From the NCBI RefSeq assembly GCF_910596095.1, contig NC_056543.1, positions 24,686,542 through 24,750,541 on the forward strand: DNA of 64,000 nt. Direction: 5' to 3'. This document shows, in pieces, positions 52,424 to 63,670 of the stretch; position 1 is the first letter of the stretch, and every line of letters starts with the position of its first letter. The notes beneath the pieces were generated by a model. It was not told the origin of the DNA, searched no databases, and saw only the letters and a list, made by a program, of their open reading frames with translations. The position numbers were made by a program, and so were the translations under genes. Source of the stretch: Thunnus maccoyii (lineage: Eukaryota; Chordata; Actinopteri; Scombriformes; Scombridae).

Positions 52424-53139
52424 CAGTGGTGGAAGAAGTGTTCAGAAGTTAAAGTACCAATACAGCAATGTAAAAATACTCCATTACAAGTATAAGTCCT
52501 GCATGAGAAATTAAGTTAAAGTACATAAGTATTATGAGTTTGATGCAGTTAAAGTATTGCAGTAAAAGTAGTGGTTTGGTCCCTCTGACTGATATATTAT
52601 TATATATGACATCATTAGCTTATAAATACTAAAGCATCAGCGTTAGAGCAGCATGTTACTGTTGTAGCTGCTGGAGGTGGAGCTAGTTTGAACTACTTTA
52701 TATACAGTTAGCTAGTTTAGTCCAGTGGTTCCCAACTTAGGGGTCGGGCCCCTCCAAAGGGTCACCAGATAAATCTGAGGGGTCGTGAGATGATTAATGG
52801 GAGAGGAAAGTAGAAAAAACAAAGTTCTGATACACAAATCCGTTTTTGGTTTTTGGTTTTTTCGTTTTTGGTGAAATATTGGATCATTTGAACATTTATT
52901 GAAATGAAACCATGTGAGAAGTTTAGAGGGAAAAATAACTATTTGGTGGAGCTGTTAACAACTCATACTCACACACTTGAAACTCAATTGTCAAATAAAT
53001 GTAGTGGAGTAGAAAGTGCAATATTTCCCTATGAAATGCAGTAGAGTGGAAGTATAAAGTAGCTTAAAATGGAAATACTCGAGTACAGTACAAGTACCTC
53101 AAAATTGTACTTAAGTACAGTACTTACTTTCCACCACTG
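52424..53139. mobile_element. Full-length hAT-like MITE with a nested repeat
   Basis: The left end CAGTGGTGGAAGAAGTG and the right end TACTTTCCACCACTG are inverted repeats, and TTTTCT lies within an imperfect 8-bp duplication on both sides (GTTTTCTG and ATTTTCTA). There is no coding capacity. Near 52,722-52,800 a second dispersed repeat (CCAGTGGTTCCCAACTTAGG) is nested inside. This is the best preserved of four family members in the window. Confidence 0.75.
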
Positions 53140-53712
53140 ATTTTCTACTATCAGTTTACTGTTAACCAAGCTAGATATTATATTTGCTTGGAGTACAATA
53201 TGGTGGTAATACTGTTAATTTACTATAGTGCTCACTTTCATGGACTCTATGTGTATGTTTACCATGTGAATTACTGTGAGTACTTAAGGTCGCTCTATCA
53301 CTGGTGATTCTTCCTGGCATGAGAGAGAGTGTAACTAATTTGAGAGCTGGTCTATACTTTTTTGAAGCCATAGTAGTTTGTTTTTACAACACCTTTAGCC
53401 TAAGTATTGTTTACGATATCTCATTTTATGATTTGTGAATTATTGTCATTGAATTCATTGTCCAATACAGTAAAAAGTCAAAAGCCAGCTCCTCGTCTTC
53501 AACCTTAATTGGAAGTATGTTTAGCTTGCTGCGTAGATGTGCACCTACATGCATAATGAGGGCAGAGTCTTTGTTATTAGTTAAACCTGTGCTTTATCTG
53601 GCATGACAAATTAAAATGTCTGCTGTAAAAGTCTTGGCTATAGTCACATCTGCCTGATGTATCAAACATGAAGTTTGAAATGAGGACAATACATTTCCCT
53701 ATTGCATTCAAT
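53140..53712. other. Intergenic sequence, nothing recognised
   Basis: AT-rich sequence between the MITE and the likely 3' end of the downstream - strand gene. Short frames on the - strand have no domain. Confidence 0.5.
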
Positions 53713-53718
53713 TTTATT
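53713..53718 (-). terminator. Candidate polyadenylation signal of the 261-aa gene
   Basis: TTTATT on + (AATAAA on -), about 305 bases past the stop at 54,023, giving a plausible short 3' UTR. Confidence 0.45.
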
Positions 53719-54022
53719 ATCCCACTATAAGTAAAAAAAGAATTATAACAGTAGTGCAAGGAGGGATTCAACAAGCTTACATTCATTTCAAAACAGCTGA
53801 CTCACCGTACAGACTAATATAGACCACATTCAGAAGAACAATATAAAAACCTACATGAGTTGTAAATGAAGTAGGCTCTACAATCAGTTGAGTCCAATTG
53901 TGTAGCACCTTGTCACAGCCATAACCAACATCAGTTCAATCAGAAGCCGGAGACTCCTGGAGGAACCTGGTGCACCAGTACGTCAGGATTCATAGATACA
54001 GAGGCGTTCCCTTTGGGCCGAG

Positions 54023-57000
54023 TCAGGACAGGAACTGTGACATGAAGGTCACGGCCTGGTGGAGGTCGTCTGTCAGCTCCTCCGGTAGTGACAACACCAC
54101 TGATGTCAAGCTGTGAGTTATTTCTAATATCCTATATAGAAAATAGCACATGGATGTTGTTTTCAGGTTGCTGCTGCATTCATTATGATCTCTGCCAACA
54201 TAACATTTGGATTTTCACTCACCAGTTGATGTATTGAGCAGCCAGCTGAGGCTCATGCCTGGAGCCTTCCTCTATCACTAGAGACTGTTTCATCTGTTTG
54301 AAGTTGGCCTCGATATCTTTCTTTATTTCAGAGAAGGCCTGAATTCCTCTGAAGGAGCTAATGACTTGCTGCAAAGTAAAATAAAAACATTGATGCATGA
54401 TAGAAAAAAGTGTATAGGAGTATAGGTGAAAAGCTGATACATAGAGTTACTTACATATATAACCGAGAGCTGGTGGGCGATGTATTTATGACTTCCTAGG
54501 TGCCTGATATCCTCCTCTAGCTGTTGACTCAGCACCAGGAGCTGGTTCAATTTGGCAATGTGGGAGAAGTATTCTGCAACAAAAGCATCGGCTTACATTA
54601 GTTACAGGAGTGTGTTTTGATTGTGTGATAAGCCTGCATAAAGGGAGAGGTGTGATTAGAAAGTCCACATCTACAAATTTTAAGATCTTTGTTACTGTGT
54701 CAACTACAAGGCCTCCACATTTACATGAAAAGTGCAAACAGAACCTTCATTTTCACCTTAATATAGTTCCTTTTACTTGAGTAAAAGTAGGAATTCCACC
54801 ATGTAAATATAGTTCAATAATTAAAACTAATTCATTAATATGTAAGCAGCATTTTAATACTGTTGATAGTCAAGGTGGAGCTAATTTTAACTACTTATAT
54901 ACTATAGTTTAATCTATAGAAATGAATCATTTTTTATGAGACGATATTTTTTGCATATAAAACCTTAATATGAAAAATAACCATTAACCTTAGCTGTAAA
55001 TAAATGTTACAAATGTAACAAAATGTAAAGAGTAAAAGGTGCAATATATTCCTTTGAAATTGAAATACTTCAGTAAAGTACAAATCCCTCAAAATTGTAC
55101 TTAAGTATTTGAATAAATGAGAAAATAAATAACTTGAACTGAATTCCAGGTAGCAAAAGAAGTTCTTGATGTTTTAAAGGTTTGGCATCTAATCTGTTCA
55201 TAATCTGTAATCAAAAACAATGACAGATTGAATCGTGCTTCTTCCTCTTGTGTGGGGATTAATTCATGTCCCTGTCAACTAGATCTCTCACCATCCATCG
55301 GCGGCCTCTCCAGCATGTCTACCGGGCTGCCTTGAATGAGGAACACCTCTACACGAGGAAACATGGCGGACAGACCCACCATGTCCAGGTAGTCCTGAGG
55401 AAGCACATAGACCAGCTGAGTTCTTGTACAGTTTCTGCACCTACAGTCACGTTCTTCTTACTTCAAGCATGTTTAGAGAGGTTTGTAGAGTGAATGACTT
55501 AGTTATTACAGTAGATGTGATACCTCCAGCTGTGGCATAGGTTTTGGTAGATGTTCAAGGCACTGCAGCATGTGGTCGAGAATCTCCGATCCTTTAAGAT
55601 TACAGCAAAAAAAAAAAAAAAAGTTAAGTACACAGGAGCTACTCAAGTCAAATTAAACTCTTTAATACGCTGTCACACTGACCTTGAGCCTGGAAAGTGT
55701 CTGACTCCTCCGGGCTGCAGCCTTGCCCCAACTGCTCCTGGAACTACAACATAGAAAATCAAAGCAGAAGAAGTTGGATATGATTTCCTCAAGTCTGCTG
55801 CCTTTGATTGCAGTTGTAAATATTAGACTTATGAGACAGTTTCATGAAAGTAATTTGCGAGCACTGTTTATACACAGATTGCGAACGGTGGCAAAGACCC
55901 ATCTCACAAATGATTGTCACTTGCAAACTGCAGATACATTACTGAATCCCACAGTCCTCTCGCATCTTCAGTCAAATGTGTTGGGATCAATAGGAAAGGA
56001 AATTATCTCTTGCTGTAAATCGCATCTTGTACGTTGCAACTTTGGTAAAACGGACTCCAAGCTCACAAGAACATCTCAAGTAGAAACAGGAAAGTGTGAA
56101 TTTATTGCTCATGGTTTAGTAAAAAGAAAAAAGAAAAGTGTGAGTGTTCGGCCTCAGTATAAAGAAGTAGAGCCTGTTCCTGCATTGGTTTGGCTTCATT
56201 TTCTATTGCTGTGTTTCCAGTCAAGCAATCTGATGTGAATTATGGTGTAGCAAATTTTTAAAAAAGCTTTATTTTCCCTCAAATGAAAGAAAACAGATGA
56301 AAAACAAATTAAAGATGATGGAAAAATGCATGTGCAAGTCTTTATGGTAGTTGTATGGACATTAAGTTATACATCAACTCAACGTCAAGTACATTTCTTT
56401 TCTTCTTAATTCAGCATGATGCATGGCCAACATTAGCTGATATAATTAACACACTGCACAGCCAGTGCTAATTGACTCTCGTTTAACGGGTGTGTTTCCA
56501 GATGTTATTTGCTTTGGTTCAGCCGTTGCAGATGCACATGTGACTTTTGCTTAAATGTCACTTGTCAGTTAGATGGAGATTGATTAACCTGATGGGAAAG
56601 TTGAGGGATGTAACACATGTCAACAGTGATATGGAAGTGATGCATGCTCAAGTGCTCAAGTTGACCTACCTGCTGCATCTGTGCTCTGATGAGGAGGTCC
56701 AGTTGCCCACAAAGACACAGCATCTCCAGGCCCACCTGCTCTGGACTCAGCTGGACCGGCATCAGAGGTCTCTTCACCTGTAGCTCCACTGACCACAGCA
56801 ACCAAATCAGTAGGCCTGTACTGACATCATTTCTCTTCACACCTCAACTAACACACACACACACACGCGGGCACCACTACACTGTATATGCAGTATGTAC
56901 ATATGACATCCATCCTACAGGTCCAAACAGAAGGCTGGAGATTAAGGACTGAAGGGGAGTGGTCAGTGTGTTGAAATGAGACGGAGCTCGTACCTGCAGG

Positions 57001-57164
57001 GCGCACTCCTCCCGAGATGCAGTTTAATCTAAACATCACATTCCCACGAAAACGCTGCAACATATTTAACAAAACATAACGAGTCGTTGGTGTTGAGACT
57101 TACCTTTAAACGCTTCATGGTAAACGCAGGGCTGACAGAGCGGCTCTGATGTGCTTACTGCCAT
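54023..57164 (-). CDS. Unrecognised 261-aa helical protein, spliced
   Basis: I do not recognise this gene. Exons from start: 57104-57164, 56670-56788, 55683-55743, 55524-55591, 55292-55394, 54455-54573, 54223-54368, 54023-54131. All have consensus splice sites and compatible phases, giving 261 aa. The N-terminus is MAVSTSEPLCQPCVYHEAFK. Visible motifs are QLSPEQVGLEMLCLCGQLDL, LPKPMPQLEDYLDMVGL, MFPRVEVFLIQGSPVDMLE, KLNQLLVLSQQLEEDIRHLG and IEANFKQMKQSLV; it ends TFMSQFLS. Leu/Gln/Glu-rich amphipathic stretches suggest an all-helical, probably coiled-coil, cytosolic or nuclear protein. There is no signal peptide or membrane segment. It lies between stag3 and med14 in the same orientation, but spacing shows separate transcription units. 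A subunit of a small helical complex would fit, but no function can be assigned. Confidence 0.82.
54750..55110. mobile_element. hAT-like MITE fragment in the unknown gene's intron
   Basis: CTTTTACTTGAGTAAAAGTA at the left and CCTCAAAATTGTACTTAAGT at the right are typical internal and subterminal pieces of the CAGTGGTGGAA family, matching 52,424-53,139. Neither terminus is intact. Confidence 0.6.
55744..56669. other. Intron of the unknown gene with an unexplained open frame
   Basis: On the + strand a frame stays open from 55,723 to 56,238 (171 aa) across this intron, antisense to the gene. It has no recognised domain. The rest is unremarkable. Confidence 0.4.
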
Positions 57165-57179
57165 ATCTGACTTACACCG

Positions 57180-57500
57180 GCTTGCGATTCACACACTAGT
57201 CTCCTAATTTTGCCCCGCTGACAAAATCCATATGGAGCACATTAAAAACAAAGGCAGCGGCCTAGTTGAGGCTGGAGAAAAGTAGATAAGGCTCTATTTG
57301 TTTATTTTATTGCATCTGGTCGGAACTATTTAACGCAAGGGGTGCGTTAGAGTATCAAACGTTCAAGTGGGTTAAATAAACGCTGATATTGCGTTTTTCT
57401 TTATCCGTAGTTCGTCGTTTTCTTGCAGGTGACGTTGATCATACGCAGCCGCAAGGTGATGAGTGCATGTTTTTTGCCTAGGATGATCCATGTAACTAAT
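57180..57500 (-). promoter_or_regulatory. Probable promoter of the 261-aa gene
   Basis: Sequence just upstream of the - strand ATG at 57,164 is richer in CpG than its surroundings (for example CGCAGCCGCAAG near 57,445). No defined element such as a TATA box is convincing. Confidence 0.35.
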
Positions 57501-57714
57501 GAAAGCTTGGTGAGATAAAGCGATGCCTACGCCCTATGCAACACCAGCCGTGCAGTCGCAGTGTGTCATGTGCAGTGTTGAATGCCCCCCTCCCCTCACC
57601 CACCTACTTACCCCCATCACACTGACTGAGGACCAGCCTTTCACAATGATGTCATGTTTTAAGGATGAGGATCACAGCATCACTAGTGAGGATGCAGAAA
57701 GTACAACAGCAGGT

Positions 57715-58455
57715 ATTTTTTTGCTTTACTCGAATATTTACATTTTATACTACTACATACTTGCAGGCTACACTACATTTCAGAGGGAAATGTTGCACTT
57801 TTTACTCCACTACGTTTATTTTATTTGTTATACTACTTGTTACTTTTCAGAAATTATGATGCATTGTTACAGATTAACCCCAAGGTATATAAAGCACTAC
57901 AACAGTAAAGTACCTCGCATCAATGATAATAATCTAATAATATAACTAGAAAAATGCTCCATTATCTGAAGAAAATGTATGCATGCTCGAGGCTAAATTT
58001 GCAGCTGACAAAATTGTAATGGTTGAAATGGAGCACGTTAATGTGGCAGTTGAATTACAATTACTGTAAGAAGTTCAAATGACATTTGAATAAATGGAAA
58101 TGCTGAAAATGTAATTATAAATGTAAATAGGAAATTAAGTTTAAGTGTCAGTTTTGGAGCTGCATATGTTTGAGTGTCAGTTAAACTTAAAGCACTGAAA
58201 GCAGTTTAACAGAAAGCTATAAAAGCAGTTGAAAAGTCAGTTGTGTAACAATAATTGATTGGTAGTATACTGTATAACACTGGAATGGGCCATTCAGCAT
58301 AATAATTACTTTTACTTGTGATAATTCTGTACTTTTGCTTAAGTAAAATTTTGAATGCAGGGCCTTTAAAACTTGTACTTTAGTATTTTCAGTGTGGTGT
58401 TGTTACTTTTATTAAGGTGAAGTAAATGATGTGATTATTTTAGCACTGCCAGTGG
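57715..58455. mobile_element. hAT-like MITE copy between the unknown gene and med14
   Basis: TACATTTCAGAGGGAAATGT and TATGATGCATTGTTACAGAT at the left, and TTGCTTAAGTAAAATTTTGA near the right, follow the internal order of the family at 12,225 and 52,424. Terminal repeats are worn away. It underlies most of a spurious 140-aa frame at 57,523-57,945. Confidence 0.6.
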
Positions 58456-58490
58456 AAGATCCTCAAGGCACAAACCAACTCGGGGCTTGG

Positions 58491-58496
58491 TTTATT
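58491..58496 (-). terminator. med14: Candidate distal polyadenylation signal of med14
   Basis: TTTATT on + (AATAAA on -), about 690 bases past the med14 stop codon. A second AATAAA overlaps the stop codon itself at 59,189-59,194. Confidence 0.4.
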
Positions 58497-59189
58497 AAAT
58501 AGCAAAGTCAGACAGGATCCTTCAATCAGGAATCAAAGTGGGTCTTAATAAAATACAACTGGCTTATAAAGTTTGTCACAGTTTTACAGTATCCAAAGTG
58601 AAAGTTTGAAATAAAATGCAGAGGTCTTGACAAAATAAAGGCAAGAAGACATTTAAATAGTGTGCTAAAGTAATATATCTCCTGATACTATAATAATATC
58701 AGTATGGCGTTATAAAAAAAAAAAACAAAAAAAAAAACTGATGATAATTTTCTAGCAAAAATCTAACTCACCTGATTCTTTTCAACACTCAAATATACAA
58801 CAATGTACATATTTTCGTAAACAACCTTAATTTCAATAGATAATCCTCTGTTTACAAGTGCACCTGGAGGAAAAAATAACATTTATATCCTTTTGCATCA
58901 AATGACTCCCTTGTCCAAAATATACCTTATTGGCAAATCTTGTCTGTAAGCCTGTATCAAGAATAAACACTGTGGTCCACATCTGTACACATTTTACTCC
59001 CTTTCATAACAGCAACTATACATCAAGTCAAAAGTCCAGTGGCTGAAGCTGAGAGGACACATGCTGGATTTTGACATCTTGGGACCACAGCTGTTATTCT
59101 CAGTTTTCTTCTCCATTCAGTGAAGGACCCATCCTCTGTCTCACAGGGACTCCAGTTGGGTTCCAGTTCTGGCTCTGAGTTTGTTGTTT

Positions 59190-61806
59190 TTATTGACGAG
59201 TGCCAGGGGGCAGAGTGAGGTTGGCCATCAGCTCGTGAACAGAAGCGAATATCGTACACTCACCTGAGAGAGAGAGAAAACAACCAGGGTTAGCAAAGGC
59301 ATTTTGTGTGAAGTCTCAATAACAAAACTAAATATTTAGTTGATATCAGTTTCTGTATGGGAAATTTGATATCTGTTTTTCAGTATAATAAATTATTCAG
59401 ATCTCATCAGCTGAGAGTCTCACCCTGTCTGGCGGGGTGCAGCTCATTGAACCTTTTAAGGATATTAGAGACCATAAGCGCTGCGGCCCCAGAGGAGCTG
59501 TGCTGTCTGGGGATGTCAGCCTGCTGAGTGAGGCCTGTGGCCATGTCGTACACGATGGGCACAATAATGCTCACTGGCTCCTGTGGCACCGGGATACGCT
59601 GGGTCAGCTGCAACTGTGGGGCAAAGCAGACCAAACAACACAGGGTCAGGCAAGTCACCGCATTTCAAACGATGCTACACAGGCACATGACTTGTGTCCT
59701 GGTTGTGGAAAGCTAATGGTGACGCACTGCTGAGACTTACAAAGAAGAGCATCTTGGACTTGAGCACCACAGCGATGGTTCCAGGAGGAGCGATGGGAGG
59801 CGCACTGGGGGGGATGGTGAGACAGAACTGGACGTTCCACTTCAGCTGCGCAGCTTGGTCAGGGAACTAGAGGAAGAGAAATAAGGTTAAAGGATATGGT
59901 CTAGTTTTCCAACACAACTAGAACATGTGTGCACACTTTCACACACACACACAAGACAGGTTTATCAGAGCATATTGTATATTTGTTGTATCTAGTTGTT
60001 GTCATTTGACAGCTTGCATAACAAAAGAGGGGCTGGTCTTGTTCAGTTTGCATATTCATAAACTTTTGGATTTTATAACACATTAAGAGTGTGTAGATTC
60101 TATTTAGCAATTGTGTATACAAAAAACTTTGAGATCAAAATCTTTAATAACCCAAATAAACTGACAAGGCTCATACATGATTAAAAACATGAATACATGT
60201 AACGACTGCTCTTATAAACAAAAAAACTCACCAGTTCAAGCTTCATGATGCGTACACAGTCCCTAAGGATGTTAGTGGGCGCCCCCAGCAGCTTTGTGAA
60301 GGCATTCAAAGTGTTATATTTGAAGGGAGGACCAGCAACCTAGAAAAGAGGACAAAAGAAGATAAATAAATGGCGTAACAACATAGGTGTGGGCATGTGA
60401 ATGGCCTTAAAGGCATAATCCATGATACAAAATGTAAAAAAGTGTAAGGTATTACTTTAAAAAAAATCTAAATGCAAGGTTGAAACCAGCTTATCATTAT
60501 CAAATTAATAGTTATATTATTACAATTCCTATCTAACACTACAACTTGAAAAATGCATGCATACAACATGATCAGTTGAGAAAACGTTTTCCATATTCTG
60601 TGTCTGGATAATTTATGAATTGGTCTTTAAGTGCTTCTGCCTGTACTTACCCGTGTCTCAAAGAACTTTTCCAGCACCTGAAGCTCCTCCGGTGACCAGG
60701 GACCTGTATTTTCTGGAGTAACTTTGAGCTGCAGCGTCTGGTAGTTCTTTGGGTTTAGAGCAACACGGCACTTGAGCACGTCCGTCTTAAACATGATCAC
60801 CCCGGGCTCATTAGAGTTCACGATAGATAACTGGAAGAGAGGTGACAGAGTAGGAGGAAGTGAGGGAAGTGCAGAACAGGTAATATCATTTGAAAAACAA
60901 AACACCAAACAATTTTTTCTCCAAAGAGGATTATTTGTGCAACGCTCACATTGGCCTCCTGCTGAATGATCCTCTGCAGGTGGCGTCTCATGATAACTGA
61001 ACCCAGGAAGCGCTCCAGAGGCGAGCAGAGGTAGCTTCCTGCCAGGCCTGGCACCAGGCAGGGAGTGGGTGAGGGGAGCAGAAGCACATGCAAGGCATTG
61101 TGGGTGAGGATAGTAGGAATGGAGGCAGCCCAGGGGCGCTGAGGTAGCTTGCGGGGTGGAGGCATACTGGTAGGCATGACTTGTGAACCTAAATAAAAGA
61201 AAGAGACAGATGTTACAAAAAAAGGTAAACACAAAGATTTAGAGAAAAGTTAAGATTTTAAATTATCTGAAACAATACGGAGAGAGCAGTACTTACTGGT
61301 TCCAGCACGTGGAGAATGAGGGTCAGGGATAGGTGAATGCAGCGAAGGGTTACCAGGGGACATGCCATGGATCCTTGCCCCAGGAGAAGGCCCTGAGACC
61401 TGGGGTGAGCCTGGCCACTGGCCCCTATGGCTGGGAGACACCATGGCATATGGAGAGCTGGGGTCCAGAGCACCTAGGGTAAAAGACAGGCATCAGACTC
61501 ACACAAACACTCAACAATTAACAGATAAAACAAATTCAGATATGTGTGCCCACTTTTTACTGGCTATTTGTCATATGTTTGCTCGTTTGGCTAGTGAAGA
61601 TGTTCAGTTCAGCCCCTTCCAGCCCTTGCCCAGCAGACCAGAATTACCACCAGGCCAGCATTTACGGCTACCGTGCTGCTTACCGTGGGGACTGGCAAAG
61701 CTGGTCTGGCCCATGGCTATGCCCAGAGAAGACGGAGATGGGGTGGGCCCGAAAGGAGAGGGTGCCCTCAGAGCTCCACTAGGGGAGCCAGAGGCATGGA
61801 TGTTCC

Positions 61807-61837
<31 letters not shown>

Positions 61838-63670
61838 CCATATCTCGTCAGCCACTGAGGTTCTCCTAACGCACACACACACCCACTCGCTCATGGACAC
61901 ACATGCTAAAGCTGGGCAGGAGGGCTGTAGTCTCTGGCTGGCGGGCTGAGATGGAGTAAAATGGAAGGAGCAAGACTAAATGCATGCTTTGTTCTCTCTT
62001 GGCTGTGAGGTGTGTGCATGGTGCATGAGAGACACAACTGATCTCATGGTTTCACAAAATTAAACATGGGCACACATCATTGCTCTTCCTCGTTGTCTCT
62101 TGACATGCGCACAGTTTGCTCTTGCAACAAATACACAGGTTAGCAGAGAGGTTGATGACAGTAATGTGATATATTCAAAAACAATGATCTGTTGGTCACG
62201 ATGCTGTATGGCAGGCTGACAAGCTCAGATGACACAAACAGTACAGGTGATTTTCACTCACACGAACTTGGACAAACACCAAAGTACCATGTTTCCTATT
62301 ACCTGGCGACTGTGTGGGCATCATGGATGGTGAAGGAGTTACATTGGCGTGGTAATTTGGTGGCGGTGAAGTGAGAGGAGGGTATACACCTCCTGCACCC
62401 CCCCGCATTGTCTGTGGAGCTTGCAACTGGTTCATCAGACTGTCCACATCCACGCCCACCGGCGATGGTGGGTTATCGTCTTCATTGACAGAACGCCTGC
62501 GAGCATCCTGATTGCTGTCTACAAACATGTTCAGGAATGTCTAGAACAGGGAAAGACAGGGACAGTATTTGGTGAAAAAATCTTAAACAAATCTGAATTT
62601 TATTATTGCACTCTTGTCCAGCTAATAAGAAAAAGACTAGTCAAGTTCTGAGCACAGAGAACCTAAGAACAGAAGTTTTCATACCAAATGGCAAAGCAAA
62701 TGCTCATATCAACTATTCCAGTGACATTTAATACTTGTAACATTCTCAGATGCATGTGTGTAAGAAGTAAAAGTGGCACATTGATTTCTGGCAGATAGTT
62801 TAAACAGAAACTCCAAGATAAACTGAGTAGTTTGACACCACTGCTTTGCCTCTATGTCTGGTTTACCTTGAGTCCTGGAGCAGGGTAGAAGCCCTCTACA
62901 ATCTTAGTATTGTCAAAGAGACTGTATGCTCCGTCTCTGATGGCTACCACACCACGGCTGCGGCAGTAGATATCGATGCAGTACATATTTCGGAACGCCA
63001 GGCGGATGTGTGTGGGTGACTGGGGTAGGATGGAGAAGCACTGGTAGGCAGTGTTGGTGCGCTGGGTCAAGCCCAGCATGGGCACTGTTGGTAGCTTGTT
63101 GATAGCATTTAGAGGGGCCTGTGTGTCGGAAAGCACCTAGAGAAACACAGATGAAACGTAACCCAGGGAAATCACACAGAAATACCAAAAGCAAAAGTAA
63201 AAGTGAATGGTTTATGATTAGAGAAACAGGGAACATAGCACATTTTTCAAACTATTTTAAGACTGCATAAAGAACTACATGGAACAATACAGTGAGCACC
63301 AGAAACCCTTAAGAAAAAGAAATTGGAATTTTTTTTTTAGAAGAAGAACCTTAAAAGTCTCTTGAAAATACCAAGAAAATACATGTGTATTGTGGCTGCA
63401 TTTTCATAACCATGTTCCTTTGTACCTGCAGCAGCTGCATCACATTTGGGTTCTTGTTGAACATCTCCTGTAGCTGGTGGAGGATGATGTTGTGGCAATT
63501 GGAGCAGCCAGAGTTTGGCCCCACGGTGCCCAGGGCGAGGTGGAAGCGCTGGCTGTTGGAGTTCCACTGGATGGTGACTGAGCTGCCTTTGGTGGTGCCG
63601 TAGCACAGCACCAGCTTACGGTAGTTATACAACCGCACCTCAGAGAACAGGCTCAGGTAAGATGGCATCT
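59190..63670 (-). CDS. med14: Mediator subunit 14, C-terminal part (runs off right edge)
   Basis: Mediator backbone and tail subunit linking head, middle and tail for RNA polymerase II transcription. Exons from the 5' side: 63426-63670, 62867-63136, 62303-62540, 61684-61806, 61297-61473, 60950-61188, 60651-60830, 60232-60339, 59741-59866, 59424-59613, 59190-59263. They encode the last 655 residues of a protein of about 1450; the N-terminal half lies beyond 64,000. Vertebrate MED14 hallmarks: [55 protein letters not shown], a Pro/Ser-rich linker ([19 protein letters not shown]), [38 protein letters not shown] and the terminus [11 protein letters not shown]. All junction phases agree, so the gene appears intact. 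One acceptor (exon 61,684-61,806) follows a long (TG)n tract. Confidence 0.96.
61809..61839. repeat. (CA)n, read as (TG)n at a med14 acceptor
   Basis: On the - strand the TG tract runs straight into the acceptor TGTGCAG|GGAACA of the med14 exon at 61,684-61,806. Confidence 0.92.

Noticed and set aside
57523-57945. 140-aa open frame on + upstream of the unknown gene
   Set aside because: Most of it lies inside an hAT-like MITE copy; no protein similarity.
59437-59733. 98-aa frame on + across a med14 exon
   Set aside because: Antisense shadow of the conserved med14 exon at 59,424-59,613.
61362-61949. 195-aa frame on + over med14 exons
   Set aside because: Antisense of Pro/Ser-rich med14 coding sequence plus a CA repeat; the - strand reading matches MED14.
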